From positions 28,852-92,851 of the forward strand of contig NZ_WPZL01000017.1 of the NCBI RefSeq assembly GCF_013031245.1: 64,000 nt of DNA, given 5' to 3'. Below the pieces are notes generated by a model, which saw nothing but the letters and a program-made list of their open reading frames with translations, was not told the origin of the DNA and ran no database searches. Source of the stretch: Ruegeria lacuscaerulensis (GTDB lineage Bacteria > Pseudomonadota > Alphaproteobacteria > Rhodobacterales > Rhodobacteraceae). Both the position numbers and the translations under genes were made by a program. How positions within the stretch are numbered: position 1 is the first letter of the stretch; each line of letters opens with the position of its first letter. Positions 34,242 through 43,013 of the stretch are shown here, piece by piece.

Positions 34242-34858
34242 TCACGCCCGGCTTTGTCGCCATCTGGTTCGCCTGGTTGATGGCCGGGGGCTCTCCGGGA
34301 CCAGCGACAATGGGTATTGCCGGCACCGCGATGAACGAAGGCCGCACTGCCGGTCTTGCCTTTGCACTGGGTATCTGCGCGGGGTCTGCTGCCTGGGGCA
34401 TCGCCGCAGCGCTTGGATTGTCCGCAATTATGCTTGCCAATGTCTGGGTGTTCGAGGTCATCCGCTATGTCGGCGTGGCTTATCTGGGTTGGCTGGCCTT
34501 GAAAGCCCTGCGCCGGGCCATGACCTCAGATGTAGTGGCGTTAGGGAAACCGGTCAAAGGCTCGCTTGGCACGATCTTCGCCAAGGGTGCAGCCATTCAC
34601 CTGACCAATCCCAAAGCAATCCTCAGTTGGGGGTCGATCTATGCGATCGTCGCGCCAAATGATTCCAGCCTCGCGATGCTGCTCGGCTATTTTTCAATGC
34701 TCTATGCAGGCTCACTGCTGATCTTCATCGGCTACGCGTTCCTTTTCTCGTCAGAGCGCATGGTCCGCGCCTACAGATGTGCCCGCCGCTGGTTCGATCT
34801 GGCCTTTGCGGGGTTCTTCGGGGTGGCGAGTTATAAGATTTTGACGGTGCGGTTGTAG
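34238..34858 (+). CDS. LysE family amino-acid exporter
   Basis: 206-aa membrane protein of the LysE/RhtB family. It shows GGSPGPATMGIAGTAMNEGRTAGLAFALGICAGSAAWGIAAALGLSAIM, LAWLALKALRRAM, and GAAIHLTNPKAILSWGSIYAIVAP, with six helices expected. It exports an unknown amino acid or derivative. It overlaps pdxJ by 4 bp and the next gene by 1 bp. Confidence 0.9.
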   Translation: MITPGFVAIWFAWLMAGGSPGPATMGIAGTAMNEGRTAGLAFALGICAGSAAWGIAAALGLSAIMLANVWVFEVIRYVGVAYLGWLALKALRRAMTSDVVALGKPVKGSLGTIFAKGAAIHLTNPKAILSWGSIYAIVAPNDSSLAMLLGYFSMLYAGSLLIFIGYAFLFSSERMVRAYRCARRWFDLAFAGFFGVASYKILTVRL

Positions 34859-35319
34859 TGATTGACACGTCTAAAAAATACGACCGGGCTTTGTTGTTCA
34901 ACCGCTTCCGCTTCTTGGCTTTCTTCGTGATGTTCCAGTTTCTTTGGGTTTCCAAAGAAGGCACAACAATATTTGGTTTCGATGCAGCCTTCTTCTTTCC
35001 AGTTAAGGTATTTGTTCTACCGATTGCTTTGGCGACCATTCTCGAGACGTCTCGGATTTTTAAGCGATACCCTGAACCCGTTTCTGACTTTGCATTGTGG
35101 TACAACGCTGCGTACATGGTGTGCTTAGCGGTCGCTGTGTGGTGGGTTGTTCAGATTTCGGTTCTAATTTACGTGATGACCCACGGAGGACAGTTGGATA
35201 TTTCAGCTATTTTGAAGGGGAACGGAATCCTTCTGATTTGGGCGATAGTATCCATCGGAATCTGTCGTTACTGGCTGTGGATGGAAACCACTGTATTTCA
35301 GGCGCGAAGTGCATCTTAG
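34858..35319 (+). CDS. Hypothetical membrane protein, AT-rich
   Basis: 153-aa protein with about four hydrophobic helices (FLAFFVMFQFLWV, FFFPVKVFVLPIALATILE, MVCLAVAVWWVVQISVLIYVM, ILLIWAIVSIGICRYWLWM). No family recognised. It starts at GTG 34858, sharing the last base of the lysE stop, but its codons are much less GC-rich than all neighbours and the codon choice (TTC/TTT, CTA, TCC) differs. That suggests an acquired or newly evolved gene inserted into the pdxJ-acpS junction. Confidence 0.65.
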   Translation: MIDTSKKYDRALLFNRFRFLAFFVMFQFLWVSKEGTTIFGFDAAFFFPVKVFVLPIALATILETSRIFKRYPEPVSDFALWYNAAYMVCLAVAVWWVVQISVLIYVMTHGGQLDISAILKGNGILLIWAIVSIGICRYWLWMETTVFQARSAS

Positions 35320-35331
35320 AGAGCAACTAGT

Positions 35332-35751
35332 ATGATCCTCGGCATCGGCACAGACCTTGCGAATATCGAGCGTATTCAGGGCACCCTCGACAGGTTCGGC
35401 GACCGGTTCCGCAACCGTGTCTTCACCGAAACCGAACAACGCAAGGCCGAACGCCGCCACGACACCGCCGGCACCTATGCCAAGCGCTGGGCCGCGAAAG
35501 AGGCGTGCTCCAAGGCACTGGGCACCGGGTTGCGTATGGGTATTGCCTGGAAAGACATGGCCGTCACCAATCTGCGCACCGGTCAGCCCGTGATGCATGT
35601 CACCGGCTGGGCCGCCGAGCGTCTGAATGAAATGACGCCCGAAGGTCATGAGGCGATCATCCACGTCACTTTGACCGATGATCACCCCTGGGCGCAGGCC
35701 TTTGTTGTGATCGAAGCGCGCCCGCTTCACGAAGGCACCGCGCAGCCTTGA
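35332..35751 (+). CDS. acpS: Holo-(acyl-carrier-protein) synthase
   Basis: 139-aa enzyme that transfers 4'-phosphopantetheine from CoA to ACP. Motif 1 is [14 protein letters not shown] (catalytic Asp), motif 2 [21 protein letters not shown] (Glu). It is the first of the acpS-lepB-rnc run, 12 bp after the hypothetical membrane gene and 57 bp before lepB. Confidence 0.96.
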   Translation: MILGIGTDLANIERIQGTLDRFGDRFRNRVFTETEQRKAERRHDTAGTYAKRWAAKEACSKALGTGLRMGIAWKDMAVTNLRTGQPVMHVTGWAAERLNEMTPEGHEAIIHVTLTDDHPWAQAFVVIEARPLHEGTAQP

Positions 35752-35808
35752 CTTGCCCCTACCTGACCCGCATGTAGCACCCCAACAACGCAAGGACTGG
35801 AGAGCAGT

Positions 35809-36648
35809 ATGGCCGAGGAAGCCAAGACAGGTAACGCCTTTTGGGAGACGGTCAAAACCATCGTTTACGCCCTGCTGATAGCGGGCGTATTCCGCACCCT
35901 GTTCTTTCAGCCATTCTGGATTCCGTCCGGTTCGATGAAGCAGACCCTGCTGATCGGGGACTTCCTGTTCGTCAACAAGATGGCCTATGGCTATTCCTAC
36001 GCCTCATGCCCCAGCCTGATCATCCCCAGCGTCGGCCTGAACATTGATGCTGAGGATGTATGTGGCTGGATGCAGGGGGACGATAACTCGCGTTTGCTGG
36101 GTGGTGAGCCGGAACGCGGAGACGTCATCGTGTTTCGCCACCCGGTCACAGGGCGCGATTATATCAAACGCCTGATTGGCCTACCGGGCGACCGCATTCA
36201 GATCCGTGAGGGGCAAATTGTTCTGAACGGTACTCCGGTTCCGCAACAGCCTGATGGCGTCTTTACCGAAGTCGCTGCGCCGCAGGGTCCACAACGTCTG
36301 CGCCCGCGCTGTGAAAACGGGCCCGTTGGGATCGGAGGTGTCTGCGAAAAGTCTCGCCTGATCGAGACCCTGCCGAACGGTGTTTCCTATGACGTGCTGA
36401 ACATTGGCAATCAGGCGTCGGACAATACCGGCATCTATACCGTGCCTGAAGGCCACTATTTCTTCATGGGCGACAACCGCGACAATTCCAGCGACAGCCG
36501 CCTGCCGCAATCGGCCGGTGGGGTTGGTTACGTGCCTTACGAAAACCTGATCGGCCGCGCGGACCGCATCATGTTCTCCTCCGCGGGACGGTCGATGCTG
36601 TTCTTCTGGACGTGGCGTAGCGACCGTTTCTTCAAGGCGGTCAATTGA
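35809..36648 (+). CDS. lepB: Signal peptidase I
   Basis: 279-aa leader peptidase. It has an N-terminal membrane helix ([44 protein letters not shown], containing the nucleophile Ser in PSGSMKQTL) and the general-base Lys in [20 protein letters not shown]; the C-terminal box is [14 protein letters not shown]. The catalytic domain is periplasmic. It is the normal neighbour of rnc, which it overlaps by 4 bp. Confidence 0.96.
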   Translation: MAEEAKTGNAFWETVKTIVYALLIAGVFRTLFFQPFWIPSGSMKQTLLIGDFLFVNKMAYGYSYASCPSLIIPSVGLNIDAEDVCGWMQGDDNSRLLGGEPERGDVIVFRHPVTGRDYIKRLIGLPGDRIQIREGQIVLNGTPVPQQPDGVFTEVAAPQGPQRLRPRCENGPVGIGGVCEKSRLIETLPNGVSYDVLNIGNQASDNTGIYTVPEGHYFFMGDNRDNSSDSRLPQSAGGVGYVPYENLIGRADRIMFSSAGRSMLFFWTWRSDRFFKAVN

Positions 36649-37325
36649 AGCTTTCGGCCGACATAAAGGCGTTTCAGCAGCGATTGGGGTATGAGTTCTC
36701 TAACCCCGAGCTGCTGGTGCGCGCATTGACCCACGGGTCCGTGTCGTCCCCAACCCGGCCCGACAACCAGCGGCTGGAGTTTCTGGGCGACCGCGTTCTG
36801 GGCCTCGTCATGGCGACCGCGCTGCTTGAGGCTGACCGTAAGGCTTCCGAAGGTCAGCTTGCTCCGCGCTTCAATGCACTTGTTCGCAAGGAAGCCTGCG
36901 CCGATGTCGCTCGCCAGATCGATTTGGGCGCAGTTCTGAAACTGGGGCGGTCCGAGATGCTGTCCGGGGGCCGCCGCAAACAGGCCCTGCTGGGCGACGC
37001 GATGGAAGCAGTGATCGCCGCCATCTACCGCGACGCCGGGTTCGAGGCAGCGCGCGACGTGATCCTCGCCCTCTGGGGCGACCGCATCCATACCGTCGAG
37101 GCTGACGCGCGCGACGCCAAGACCTCGCTGCAGGAATGGGCGCAGGCGCGGGGGCAAAAGCCGCCCAGCTACGTTGAAATCAAGCGCAGCGGCCCGGACC
37201 ACGCCCCTGTTTTCACCATCGCGGCCCGCCTTCAGGACGGAACCGAAGCACAGGCCACCGCCGGATCAAAACGTCAGGCCGAGCAGGCGGCGGCAAAGGC
37301 TTTGTTGGATCGTCTGCCTAAATAG
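36645..37325 (+). CDS. rnc: Ribonuclease III
   Basis: 226-aa dsRNA endonuclease for rRNA and mRNA processing. The signature is [17 protein letters not shown], with the catalytic [15 protein letters not shown]; the C-terminal dsRNA-binding domain runs [40 protein letters not shown]...[16 protein letters not shown]. The start is TTG 36645, overlapping the lepB stop (TTGA). era, which usually follows, is displaced by the antisense multicopper oxidase gene. Confidence 0.96.
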   Translation: MKLSADIKAFQQRLGYEFSNPELLVRALTHGSVSSPTRPDNQRLEFLGDRVLGLVMATALLEADRKASEGQLAPRFNALVRKEACADVARQIDLGAVLKLGRSEMLSGGRRKQALLGDAMEAVIAAIYRDAGFEAARDVILALWGDRIHTVEADARDAKTSLQEWAQARGQKPPSYVEIKRSGPDHAPVFTIAARLQDGTEAQATAGSKRQAEQAAAKALLDRLPK

Positions 37326-37385
37326 CCAGGCGAACTCAGCGCCGCGCCTCTTTACTTCGTTTGAACGACTCAGCCGATTCGAGCT

Positions 37386-38762
37386 TCAAACCACCCGAAT
37401 AAAACCCGTCAGTCCGGTTTTCTGATGCTCAATTACATGGCAATGAAACGCCCAGTCGCCGGGATTGTCCGCGACCAGAGCTATCTCGACCACTTCGTCC
37501 TTGAGCAACAGCATCGTGTCCGTCATCAACGGCGGCAAGGCACGCAGGTTTGATTTCAGCGGTACGAAGGCCAGGCCATGCAGGTGGATCGGATGCAGAT
37601 TGGGGGATTTATTGCGCAGCCGCAGGACATAGCTTTTGCCCATTTCCAGCGTTGCCAGAGGTCCAACGCCTTGTGCCGCATCACCGGGCCATGGCGTCCG
37701 GTTGATCGACCAGAAATTATATCCCAGTGAGCCGCAGAACCCGTTGTTCGGCTCATTGCCTTCGGGAGTCCAGCCAAAGGCAAACTCGTGCAGCTCGGCG
37801 CTGGTCAAATCGGGCCTGGCCACCGGGTTCACCGACAATGGGTGTAGCTCCCGCAGATCACGCCCCGCTGACGAACCAGTTGCCCGCAATTGCGCCATGG
37901 CCCGATGCGGTTGGCCGGGAAATTTGGCCATCAAATCGACCGTTTGCCCTTCACCTGCGGGCATCGTCACCGCAAAATCCACGCGTTGGCCGGGACCAAC
38001 CAGTAATGGCTCCTCTGCGTTGGGCATCGGGATATCGAACTCGACTGGGTGGCCGTCCCACGCGATGATCCGCGCCTCGGCACCGTCCAGATGCAGTTTG
38101 TAGATGCGGGTGGTGTCGGTATTGACGACCCGCAGCCGCACCAGCCCGCCTGCGGTATGGTCATAGGTCGGTGCGTCCAGCCAGTTGGCCGTCTGCACAT
38201 TGCCAAACGTCCCGGCCCGCGCCGCCCCACGCGCGGTGTAGGAGGGCAGGAAAACGCTGTCCTCATCCAGCCGGAAGTCACGCAGGTTGACCACCTGTTC
38301 GCTGTCGAAGCCGGGGCCTTCGGGTTCGGCTATAACCATCACGCCGGTCAGGCCGTGGGCCATCTGTTCCATCGTCATGCAGTGGGGGTGATACCAATAG
38401 GTACCCGCATCTGGCGGAGTGAATTCATAGTCGAACACCTCGCCCTCGCTCATCGGCATCTGGGTCAGGTAGGGCACCCCATCCATGTCGTTCGGAATAC
38501 GAAGTCCGTGCCAGTGCATTGCGGTGTAATCAGGTAGGGTATTGCGAACCGGCAGGCGCATCACTTCGCCCTGCTTGCCATATAGAACCGGGGGAGGTGC
38601 GTCCGGTGTCAGACTGACCATGCCGGTCGTCACCTGTTCACGCAGGGCAAAGCTGGCTGGCTGGATGACCAGTTCCTGAGAACCTGCTGCCAGCCCGAAT
38701 TTGCCCAATCCCAACGCTCCTGCAGCGGCCCCGCTGCCCAAAAGAAACTCACGGCGTTTCAT
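37386..38762 (-). CDS. Multicopper oxidase (Tat-exported)
   Basis: 458-aa periplasmic multicopper oxidase. It has a Tat-like signal MKRREFLLGSGAAAGALGLGKFGLAAG. Copper motifs are in order: MHWHGLRIP (about 90), TYWYHPHCM (about 133), HPIHLHGLAFVPL and WAFHCHVIEHQKTGL near the C-terminus. The axial position of the type 1 copper is Leu instead of the Met of CueO-like enzymes, predicting a higher redox potential. It lacks the Met-rich CueO insert. It sits antisense between rnc and era. The ATG at 38762 is chosen because it starts the Tat signal. Confidence 0.93.
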   Translation of the reverse strand: MKRREFLLGSGAAAGALGLGKFGLAAGSQELVIQPASFALREQVTTGMVSLTPDAPPPVLYGKQGEVMRLPVRNTLPDYTAMHWHGLRIPNDMDGVPYLTQMPMSEGEVFDYEFTPPDAGTYWYHPHCMTMEQMAHGLTGVMVIAEPEGPGFDSEQVVNLRDFRLDEDSVFLPSYTARGAARAGTFGNVQTANWLDAPTYDHTAGGLVRLRVVNTDTTRIYKLHLDGAEARIIAWDGHPVEFDIPMPNAEEPLLVGPGQRVDFAVTMPAGEGQTVDLMAKFPGQPHRAMAQLRATGSSAGRDLRELHPLSVNPVARPDLTSAELHEFAFGWTPEGNEPNNGFCGSLGYNFWSINRTPWPGDAAQGVGPLATLEMGKSYVLRLRNKSPNLHPIHLHGLAFVPLKSNLRALPPLMTDTMLLLKDEVVEIALVADNPGDWAFHCHVIEHQKTGLTGFIRVV

Positions 38763-38919
38763 GTCTGCCTCATTGAAGGATTGATCGCCTGGCTGGGTTC
38801 GGCGTGGCGTACCTTGGTTCTGCCAATTCGGACGCATGGCTGCAATGCGACAAAACCCTCTGGCCCGCCACGGCTTTCTGCTATAGGGGTGCGCACTTGC
38901 AAACAGGATCGCAGGACAC

Positions 38920-39828
38920 ATGACCACACGCGCCGGATTTATCGCTCTGATCGGAGAGCCCAATGCGGGCAAATCCACCCTTCTGAACCGCATGGTTGGG
39001 GCCAAGGTCTCGATCGTGACGCATAAGGTGCAGACCACCCGCGCGCGTATTCGCGGCGTGGCGATGGAGGGCGACGCGCAACTGGTGTTTGTCGACACGC
39101 CGGGCCTGTTCAAACCCCGCCGCCGTCTGGACCGCGCCATGGTTGCCGCCGCGTGGGGCGGGGCCGCAGATGCGGATGTGGTTGTGTTGATGGTCGAGGC
39201 CCATCGCGGCATCACCGAAGGGGTCGAACGCATCCTCGAAGGCTTGGAAGAGATCGGGCAGGGCCGCAAGATCGCGCTGGCTATCAACAAGATCGACAAG
39301 GTGCCCTCTGAAGCGCTGTTAGCGCTGACCAGCGACCTGAACGCGCGTTATCCGTTTGCCGAAACCTTCATGATCTCAGCCGAGCGCGGCTATGGCGTCG
39401 ACGACCTGCGCAAATGGCTGGCTTCGGAATTGCCCGAGGGACCGTGGCTGTACCCCGAAGATCAGATCGCCGATCTGCCGATGCGCATGATCGCAGCCGA
39501 GATGACGCGCGAGAAACTGACCCTGCGCCTGCATCAGGAACTGCCCTACCAGCTGACGGTCGAGACCGAGAACTGGGAAGAGCGCAAGGACGGCTCGGCC
39601 AAGATAGATCAGGTCATCTATGTCATGCGCGACGGCCACAAGGGCATCGTGCTGGGCAAGCGCGGCGAGACCATCAAAGCCGTCAGCCAGGCGGCACGGG
39701 CCGAGCTGGAAGAGTTCCTCGACCGCAAGATCCACCTGTTCCTGCAGGTGAAAGTCCGGCCCAACTGGCTGGAGGAGTCCGAGCGTTACTCGGAAATGGG
39801 TCTGGATTTCAAAGACGGCAACGCATGA
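38920..39828 (+). CDS. era: GTPase Era
   Basis: 302-aa Ras-like GTPase needed for 16S rRNA maturation. It has P-loop GEPNAGKSTLLN (residues 12-23), DTPGLFKP (G3), NKIDKV (G4) and FMISAERGYGVDDLRKWL (G5 region), then the KH domain with GHKGIVLGKRGETIKAVSQAARAELEEFL. It overlaps DUF1491 by 4 bp. A gap of 157 bp upstream separates it from the multicopper oxidase and must contain its own promoter because rnc is no longer adjacent. Confidence 0.97.
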   Translation: MTTRAGFIALIGEPNAGKSTLLNRMVGAKVSIVTHKVQTTRARIRGVAMEGDAQLVFVDTPGLFKPRRRLDRAMVAAAWGGAADADVVVLMVEAHRGITEGVERILEGLEEIGQGRKIALAINKIDKVPSEALLALTSDLNARYPFAETFMISAERGYGVDDLRKWLASELPEGPWLYPEDQIADLPMRMIAAEMTREKLTLRLHQELPYQLTVETENWEERKDGSAKIDQVIYVMRDGHKGIVLGKRGETIKAVSQAARAELEEFLDRKIHLFLQVKVRPNWLEESERYSEMGLDFKDGNA

Positions 39829-40154
39829 CCCGCCTGACGGCTGACTTTTGGGTCCACGCCTATCTGGCGCGGCTGCGGTTTCAGGACATTCCGGCCTTTG
39901 TTGTGACCCATGGCGATGACACCGCAGGCGCAGTGCTGGTCAAACTGAACACGCTTGACGGACACGCGGTGGCGTTTCAACGCAGCTTTGACCTGATGAG
40001 CGGTGAGCGCAAATGGGTCGAGCTGTCCTCCGGTCCCGAGGGGGACGTAGACGACGCCATTCAACGCCAGCGCAGCTTTGACCCCGACCTCTGGGTGATT
40101 GAGGTGGAGGACCAGCAAGGGCGGCATCTGCTGGGTGAAGAAGGGTTGGACTAG
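39825..40154 (+). CDS. DUF1491 family protein
   Basis: 109-aa soluble protein. It reads RLTADFWVHAYLARLRFQDIPAFVVTHGDDTAGAVLVKLNTLDGHAVAFQRSFDLMSGERKWVELSSGPEGDVDDAIQRQRSFDPDLWVIEVEDQQGRHLLGEEGLD, the conserved DUF1491 pattern (WVHAYLxRL...DPDLWVIEVE). Role unknown, but it is always near era and recO in alphaproteobacteria. Its ATG overlaps the era stop by 4 bp. It converges on the ABM-like gene with a 2-bp gap. Confidence 0.9.
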   Translation: MTRLTADFWVHAYLARLRFQDIPAFVVTHGDDTAGAVLVKLNTLDGHAVAFQRSFDLMSGERKWVELSSGPEGDVDDAIQRQRSFDPDLWVIEVEDQQGRHLLGEEGLD

Positions 40155-40156
40155 CC

Positions 40157-40462
40157 CTACCATCCCCCCGTTTTGGCTTTGACGTCATGCCCGACGGCAT
40201 TGGGCGCACCGTCCGCGAATTCCCGAACTTTGGCCGCAAAGGCCTTAAAATACGGTTGTGACTGTACATGCGCCAGTGTTTCGGCGCTGTCCCACCGGCC
40301 CCAGTGAAACCGGGATTTCCCGTCATCGGCGACCGCGACTTGATAGGTGAATTTTCCGGCGGCCTTCGGATCGGCGTCGATGGCCGCGATGAAGGCATCG
40401 GTGGTTGTCTGCCAGTCGGCCTCGTCGCCGTCAAAGCTGTAGGTGATGGTGATTCCGCGCAT
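40157..40462 (-). CDS. ABM-like small monooxygenase-fold protein
   Basis: 101-aa ferredoxin-like-fold protein. The length and the ITITYSFDGDEADWQTTTDAFIAAIDADPKAAGKFTYQVAVADDGKSRFHWGRWDSAETLAHVQSQPYFKAFAAKV pattern (the last half is the 'Hxxxxy.F' region) resemble antibiotic-biosynthesis-monooxygenase or stress-response dimeric alpha/beta-barrel proteins. The activity is not assignable. The ATG at 40462 has a perfect AGGAGG a few bases upstream (on the minus strand). A palindrome lies at 40476-40491. Confidence 0.75.
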   Translation of the reverse strand: MRGITITYSFDGDEADWQTTTDAFIAAIDADPKAAGKFTYQVAVADDGKSRFHWGRWDSAETLAHVQSQPYFKAFAAKVREFADGAPNAVGHDVKAKTGGW

Positions 40463-40475
40463 CAAAGCCTCCTGT

Positions 40476-40491
40476 TTAACTATAATGTTAA
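40476..40491. promoter_or_regulatory. Operator-like palindrome upstream of the ABM-like gene
   Basis: TTAACTATAATGTTAA is a perfect 5-bp inverted repeat (TTAAC, 6-bp TATAAT centre, GTTAA) 13 bp before the ABM-like start. Upstream of it, TTGAC-N8-GTCAA (40502 onward) is a second inverted repeat and supplies a TTGACA on the minus strand. Spacing to a -10 is imperfect, so the promoter assignment is tentative. Confidence 0.45.
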
Positions 40492-40615
40492 GTAGTGGGC
40501 TTTGACGGCGTTTTGTCAAGTTGTCGATCTTGCGGTATCTGCCGGAGTGAAGGAGGTTGAAGCCCCCTATACCCTAAGCACGTCGTGCTAGTTTGTGACT
40601 GGATACGGTTTCTCA

Positions 40616-41032
40616 TCAAGCAGCGACCTGATCATCGAGACAAGGATTGTCTATCTGAAATGTCGAGATATGGTTATCTATTACGACGAAGGCGATTGAA
40701 CTGATGCAATTGCCCGCCGTTGTGGCCGTGCCAAATAAGGTCGTTTTGCCACTTCCGATATGGACAGTGTTGAAGGAAACCTCCGTGTACGCCTGCAGTG
40801 TTTCGAATTGTGATTTCAACATTTGCAGGGGATAAATCTTCCTCAAATCGTTAGACGTTAGTTCGAAAGCAGCCTCGTAATTTTTGTCACCTGCGAGCAG
40901 CAGAAACTCTTTCGCCAGGGCCTTTTCCTGACGGCTGAAAAAATGGATGCCCGCGATAAAGAGGAAAAATATAAGCACAATCGATCCAAGGGCTTTCAAC
41001 ACCCAGCTAAAAATTTTCTTAAATCTTTCCAC
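40616..41032 (-). CDS. Hypothetical membrane-anchored protein, AT-rich
   Basis: 138-aa protein with one N-terminal membrane anchor (WVLKALGSIVLIFFLFIAGIHFF), so the body is likely periplasmic. It contains a helical segment and a beta-rich end (YTEVSFNTVHIGSGKTTLFGTATTAGNCISSIAFVVIDNHISTFQIDNPC), resembling small periplasmic DUF4019-type folds; no family can be named. The start is GTG 41032. Base composition is lower in GC than the neighbours. It is an insert between DUF1491 and recO. Confidence 0.6.
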   Translation of the reverse strand: MERFKKIFSWVLKALGSIVLIFFLFIAGIHFFSRQEKALAKEFLLLAGDKNYEAAFELTSNDLRKIYPLQMLKSQFETLQAYTEVSFNTVHIGSGKTTLFGTATTAGNCISSIAFVVIDNHISTFQIDNPCLDDQVAA

Positions 41033-41069
41033 GGCTGTATTCGTTCTCTAGTTTGATCGTCAGCAGGTT

Positions 41070-41078
41070 ATTCACACG
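41070..41078. promoter_or_regulatory. DnaA-box-like sequence upstream of recO
   Basis: TTATTCACA fits the consensus TTATNCACA exactly. It lies in the divergent region between the hypothetical gene and recO, 70 bp before recO. Weak evidence alone; noted because a second perfect box lies before smc. Confidence 0.3.
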
Positions 41079-41147
41079 GGTATTTGCGATGCAACCCACA
41101 CGTGCCGAAACCGCTAAGATCGTTTGAATTGTGTGGAAAGCGCACCC

Positions 41148-41873
41148 ATGGACTGGCGCGATTACGGCATACTCCTGACCTCTCGCCGTCACGGTGAAAC
41201 GGCAGCTATCATCGAGGTCTTCACCGAAGGCCACGGGCGCCATGCCGGTGTCGTGCGAGGGGGTGCCAGCCGCAAGGTTGCGCCCATCCTGCAGCCCGGT
41301 GCGCAGTTGGATGTGCTCTGGCGTGCCCGGCTTGAAGAGCATATCGGGACGTTTCAGGTTGAACCGTTGCGGTCGCGTGCAGCTGCGGCGTTTTCAGGAC
41401 GGTTGGCGTTGGCCGGGCTGAATGCGGTGGTGGCTCTGCTCTCGTTCTGCCTGCCGGAACGGGAGCCACATCCAAGCATTTACAAACAGACTGAACAACT
41501 GATGGACTTGCTTGGGCAGGATGACATCTGGCCTCTGGCCTATCTGCGCTGGGAACTGGCACTTCTCGAGGAATTGGGCTTTGGCCTCGATCTGTCCGCT
41601 TGTGCGGTGACGGGTGCGACTGAGGGGTTGGTCTTTGTCTCGCCCAAAACCGGTCGTGCGGTCAGTGCCGAGGGGGCCGGGGAGTGGGCGGACAAGCTTT
41701 TGCCTCTGCCGCCCTGTCTGCGCGGTGAAGGGGTTGCGCCGGATACTGAGATCGCAAAGGGCTTGCACACCACCGGTTATTTCCTTGAACATCATCTGGC
41801 CCCTTCGCTGGGCAATCATCCCTTGCCCGAGGCACGGGCGCGGTTTGTGGACCAGTTTACTCGACGGCTTTGA
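41148..41873 (+). CDS. recO: DNA repair protein RecO
   Basis: 241-aa recombination mediator that loads RecA with RecR at gaps. It has the N-terminal OB fold [39 protein letters not shown] and the helical C-terminal domain with [21 protein letters not shown]; the zinc cysteines of some homologues are partly missing (single Cys in DLSACAVTG). The ATG at 41148 fits the family start. It usually follows era/DUF1491 directly; here two genes lie between. Its 3' end overlaps the convergent META-domain gene by 17 bp. Confidence 0.93.
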   Translation: MDWRDYGILLTSRRHGETAAIIEVFTEGHGRHAGVVRGGASRKVAPILQPGAQLDVLWRARLEEHIGTFQVEPLRSRAAAAFSGRLALAGLNAVVALLSFCLPEREPHPSIYKQTEQLMDLLGQDDIWPLAYLRWELALLEELGFGLDLSACAVTGATEGLVFVSPKTGRAVSAEGAGEWADKLLPLPPCLRGEGVAPDTEIAKGLHTTGYFLEHHLAPSLGNHPLPEARARFVDQFTRRL

Positions 41874-42249
41874 ACACCATTTCGTGCCCGTCCTCATTGC
41901 GCAGGATCAGCACGCCGCCGGACACTTCGGACTGGGTCATGGTCATGAGGGCGGCAAAATAAAACCCTTCAGCCTCCAGCCCCGCACAAGCCGCGCGGGT
42001 GGCGGTCAGGTCCTGTATTTCGAACCAGGGATAGGGTGCGTTCAGGGTGCCGCTGTAGCTGTTGCAGGGGGCGTTGCCTTCGATCTTGCCCTCTTCGGGA
42101 AAGCGCAGCAGGGCGGTGGCCACATAGGGTTGACCATCAATCTCCTGCAAGGCCCAAGTCTGATCCGCTGCGCCATAGGCGGCGACGGATTCGTCCTTGT
42201 CGCATTGGAACAGAGCCACCAAGGGCAGTGTCAGGATCAGGCGCGTCAT
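41857..42249 (-). CDS. META domain (HslJ-like) protein
   Basis: 130-aa secreted protein. It has a short hydrophobic N-terminus ([16 protein letters not shown]) resembling a lipoprotein signal, although the LFQC site is a poor lipobox. The body is a META domain, seen as [42 protein letters not shown] and [45 protein letters not shown] (the NxCNxYxG signature). HslJ-type proteins are implicated in heat and drug tolerance in E. coli. It converges on recO. Confidence 0.82.
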   Translation of the reverse strand: MTRLILTLPLVALFQCDKDESVAAYGAADQTWALQEIDGQPYVATALLRFPEEGKIEGNAPCNSYSGTLNAPYPWFEIQDLTATRAACAGLEAEGFYFAALMTMTQSEVSGGVLILRNEDGHEMVFKAVE

Positions 42250-42299
42250 ACCAGTGTCTTAACCCTTTGCAGTTGCCGATGAAACGGGCGGCTTGCTGG

Positions 42300-42854
42300 T
42301 CAGTAGGGATTCTCGCCGCTCAGTAATTCCTCGCGCACTTCCAGACGGGGCCGCCAGTTGTATTTGGTGTCCTCACGCACCGGCGCCCAGAAGAGCGCGC
42401 CGCTGTTCCGCCACGGATCAAGGATGATGCCGTCATACATCGAATCCCCCTTGGCACTGATCAATGCCGAATGGTGGATGATCCTGAATGCCGTCGGAGG
42501 CGAGGTGGCCCAATGCAGGTCCAGCGTTCGGAAGTTTTCCTGCCGCAGGCGCGTGGTCATCGCCTGGGCCCAGTCATTGCAAAGACCCCGTTCACGAAAC
42601 CCGTTGGCGACCTTGGCGTTGTGGACGATGGCCGGGCCGGTGACGTCCCATTCCCGCGCCAGCTGCTGCGAATAGGTATAGGAAATTGTGGCGGCCTGCC
42701 GGGCCTCAGCCGGATCGACTTGGGGGCTCAGGCTCTGGATAGCCTGTGCCAGATCGTCGATGTCGTTCTGGCTGCCGGTTGGCTGCATAGTCGCGCAGGC
42801 ACTGAGGACGAAGGCTGCAATTGTTGCCCAAAGTGCAAATATCAATCGGGTCAT
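42300..42854 (-). CDS. Lipoprotein with possible transglutaminase-like Cys-His-Asp triad
   Basis: 184-aa lipoprotein: signal peptide MTRLIFALWATIAAFVLSACATM with lipobox LSAC. The mature domain contains RERGLCNDWAQAM (Cys followed by aromatic/acidic residues), FRIIHHSALIS (His) and YDGIILDPWRNSG (Asp), in the order and spacing of the transglutaminase/papain-like triad. I do not recognise a named family. If the triad is real it would be a periplasmic amidase, protease or amide-bond-forming enzyme; it may also be a non-enzymatic relative. It lies 50 bp upstream of the META-domain gene on the same strand. Confidence 0.72.
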   Translation of the reverse strand: MTRLIFALWATIAAFVLSACATMQPTGSQNDIDDLAQAIQSLSPQVDPAEARQAATISYTYSQQLAREWDVTGPAIVHNAKVANGFRERGLCNDWAQAMTTRLRQENFRTLDLHWATSPPTAFRIIHHSALISAKGDSMYDGIILDPWRNSGALFWAPVREDTKYNWRPRLEVREELLSGENPY

Positions 42855-43013
42855 TTGGTGTGTGCCGGCTGCTCGTGTGGGCTTTGGTTATCGTTAAATG
42901 CTCTAACGGGGATACAGGCGAAATCAAAGGGGGAAGTTTCTGTGTCGGCGGATCAGGACTGACCGGAACGCACGCGAACTGGTGATTACCGCGCGTACGA
43001 AATCGACCGGCCA

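Noticed and set aside
38763..39299. N-terminal extension of the multicopper oxidase frame
   Set aside because: The extra 179 residues are antisense to era and lie before the Tat signal; the start at 38762 is clear.
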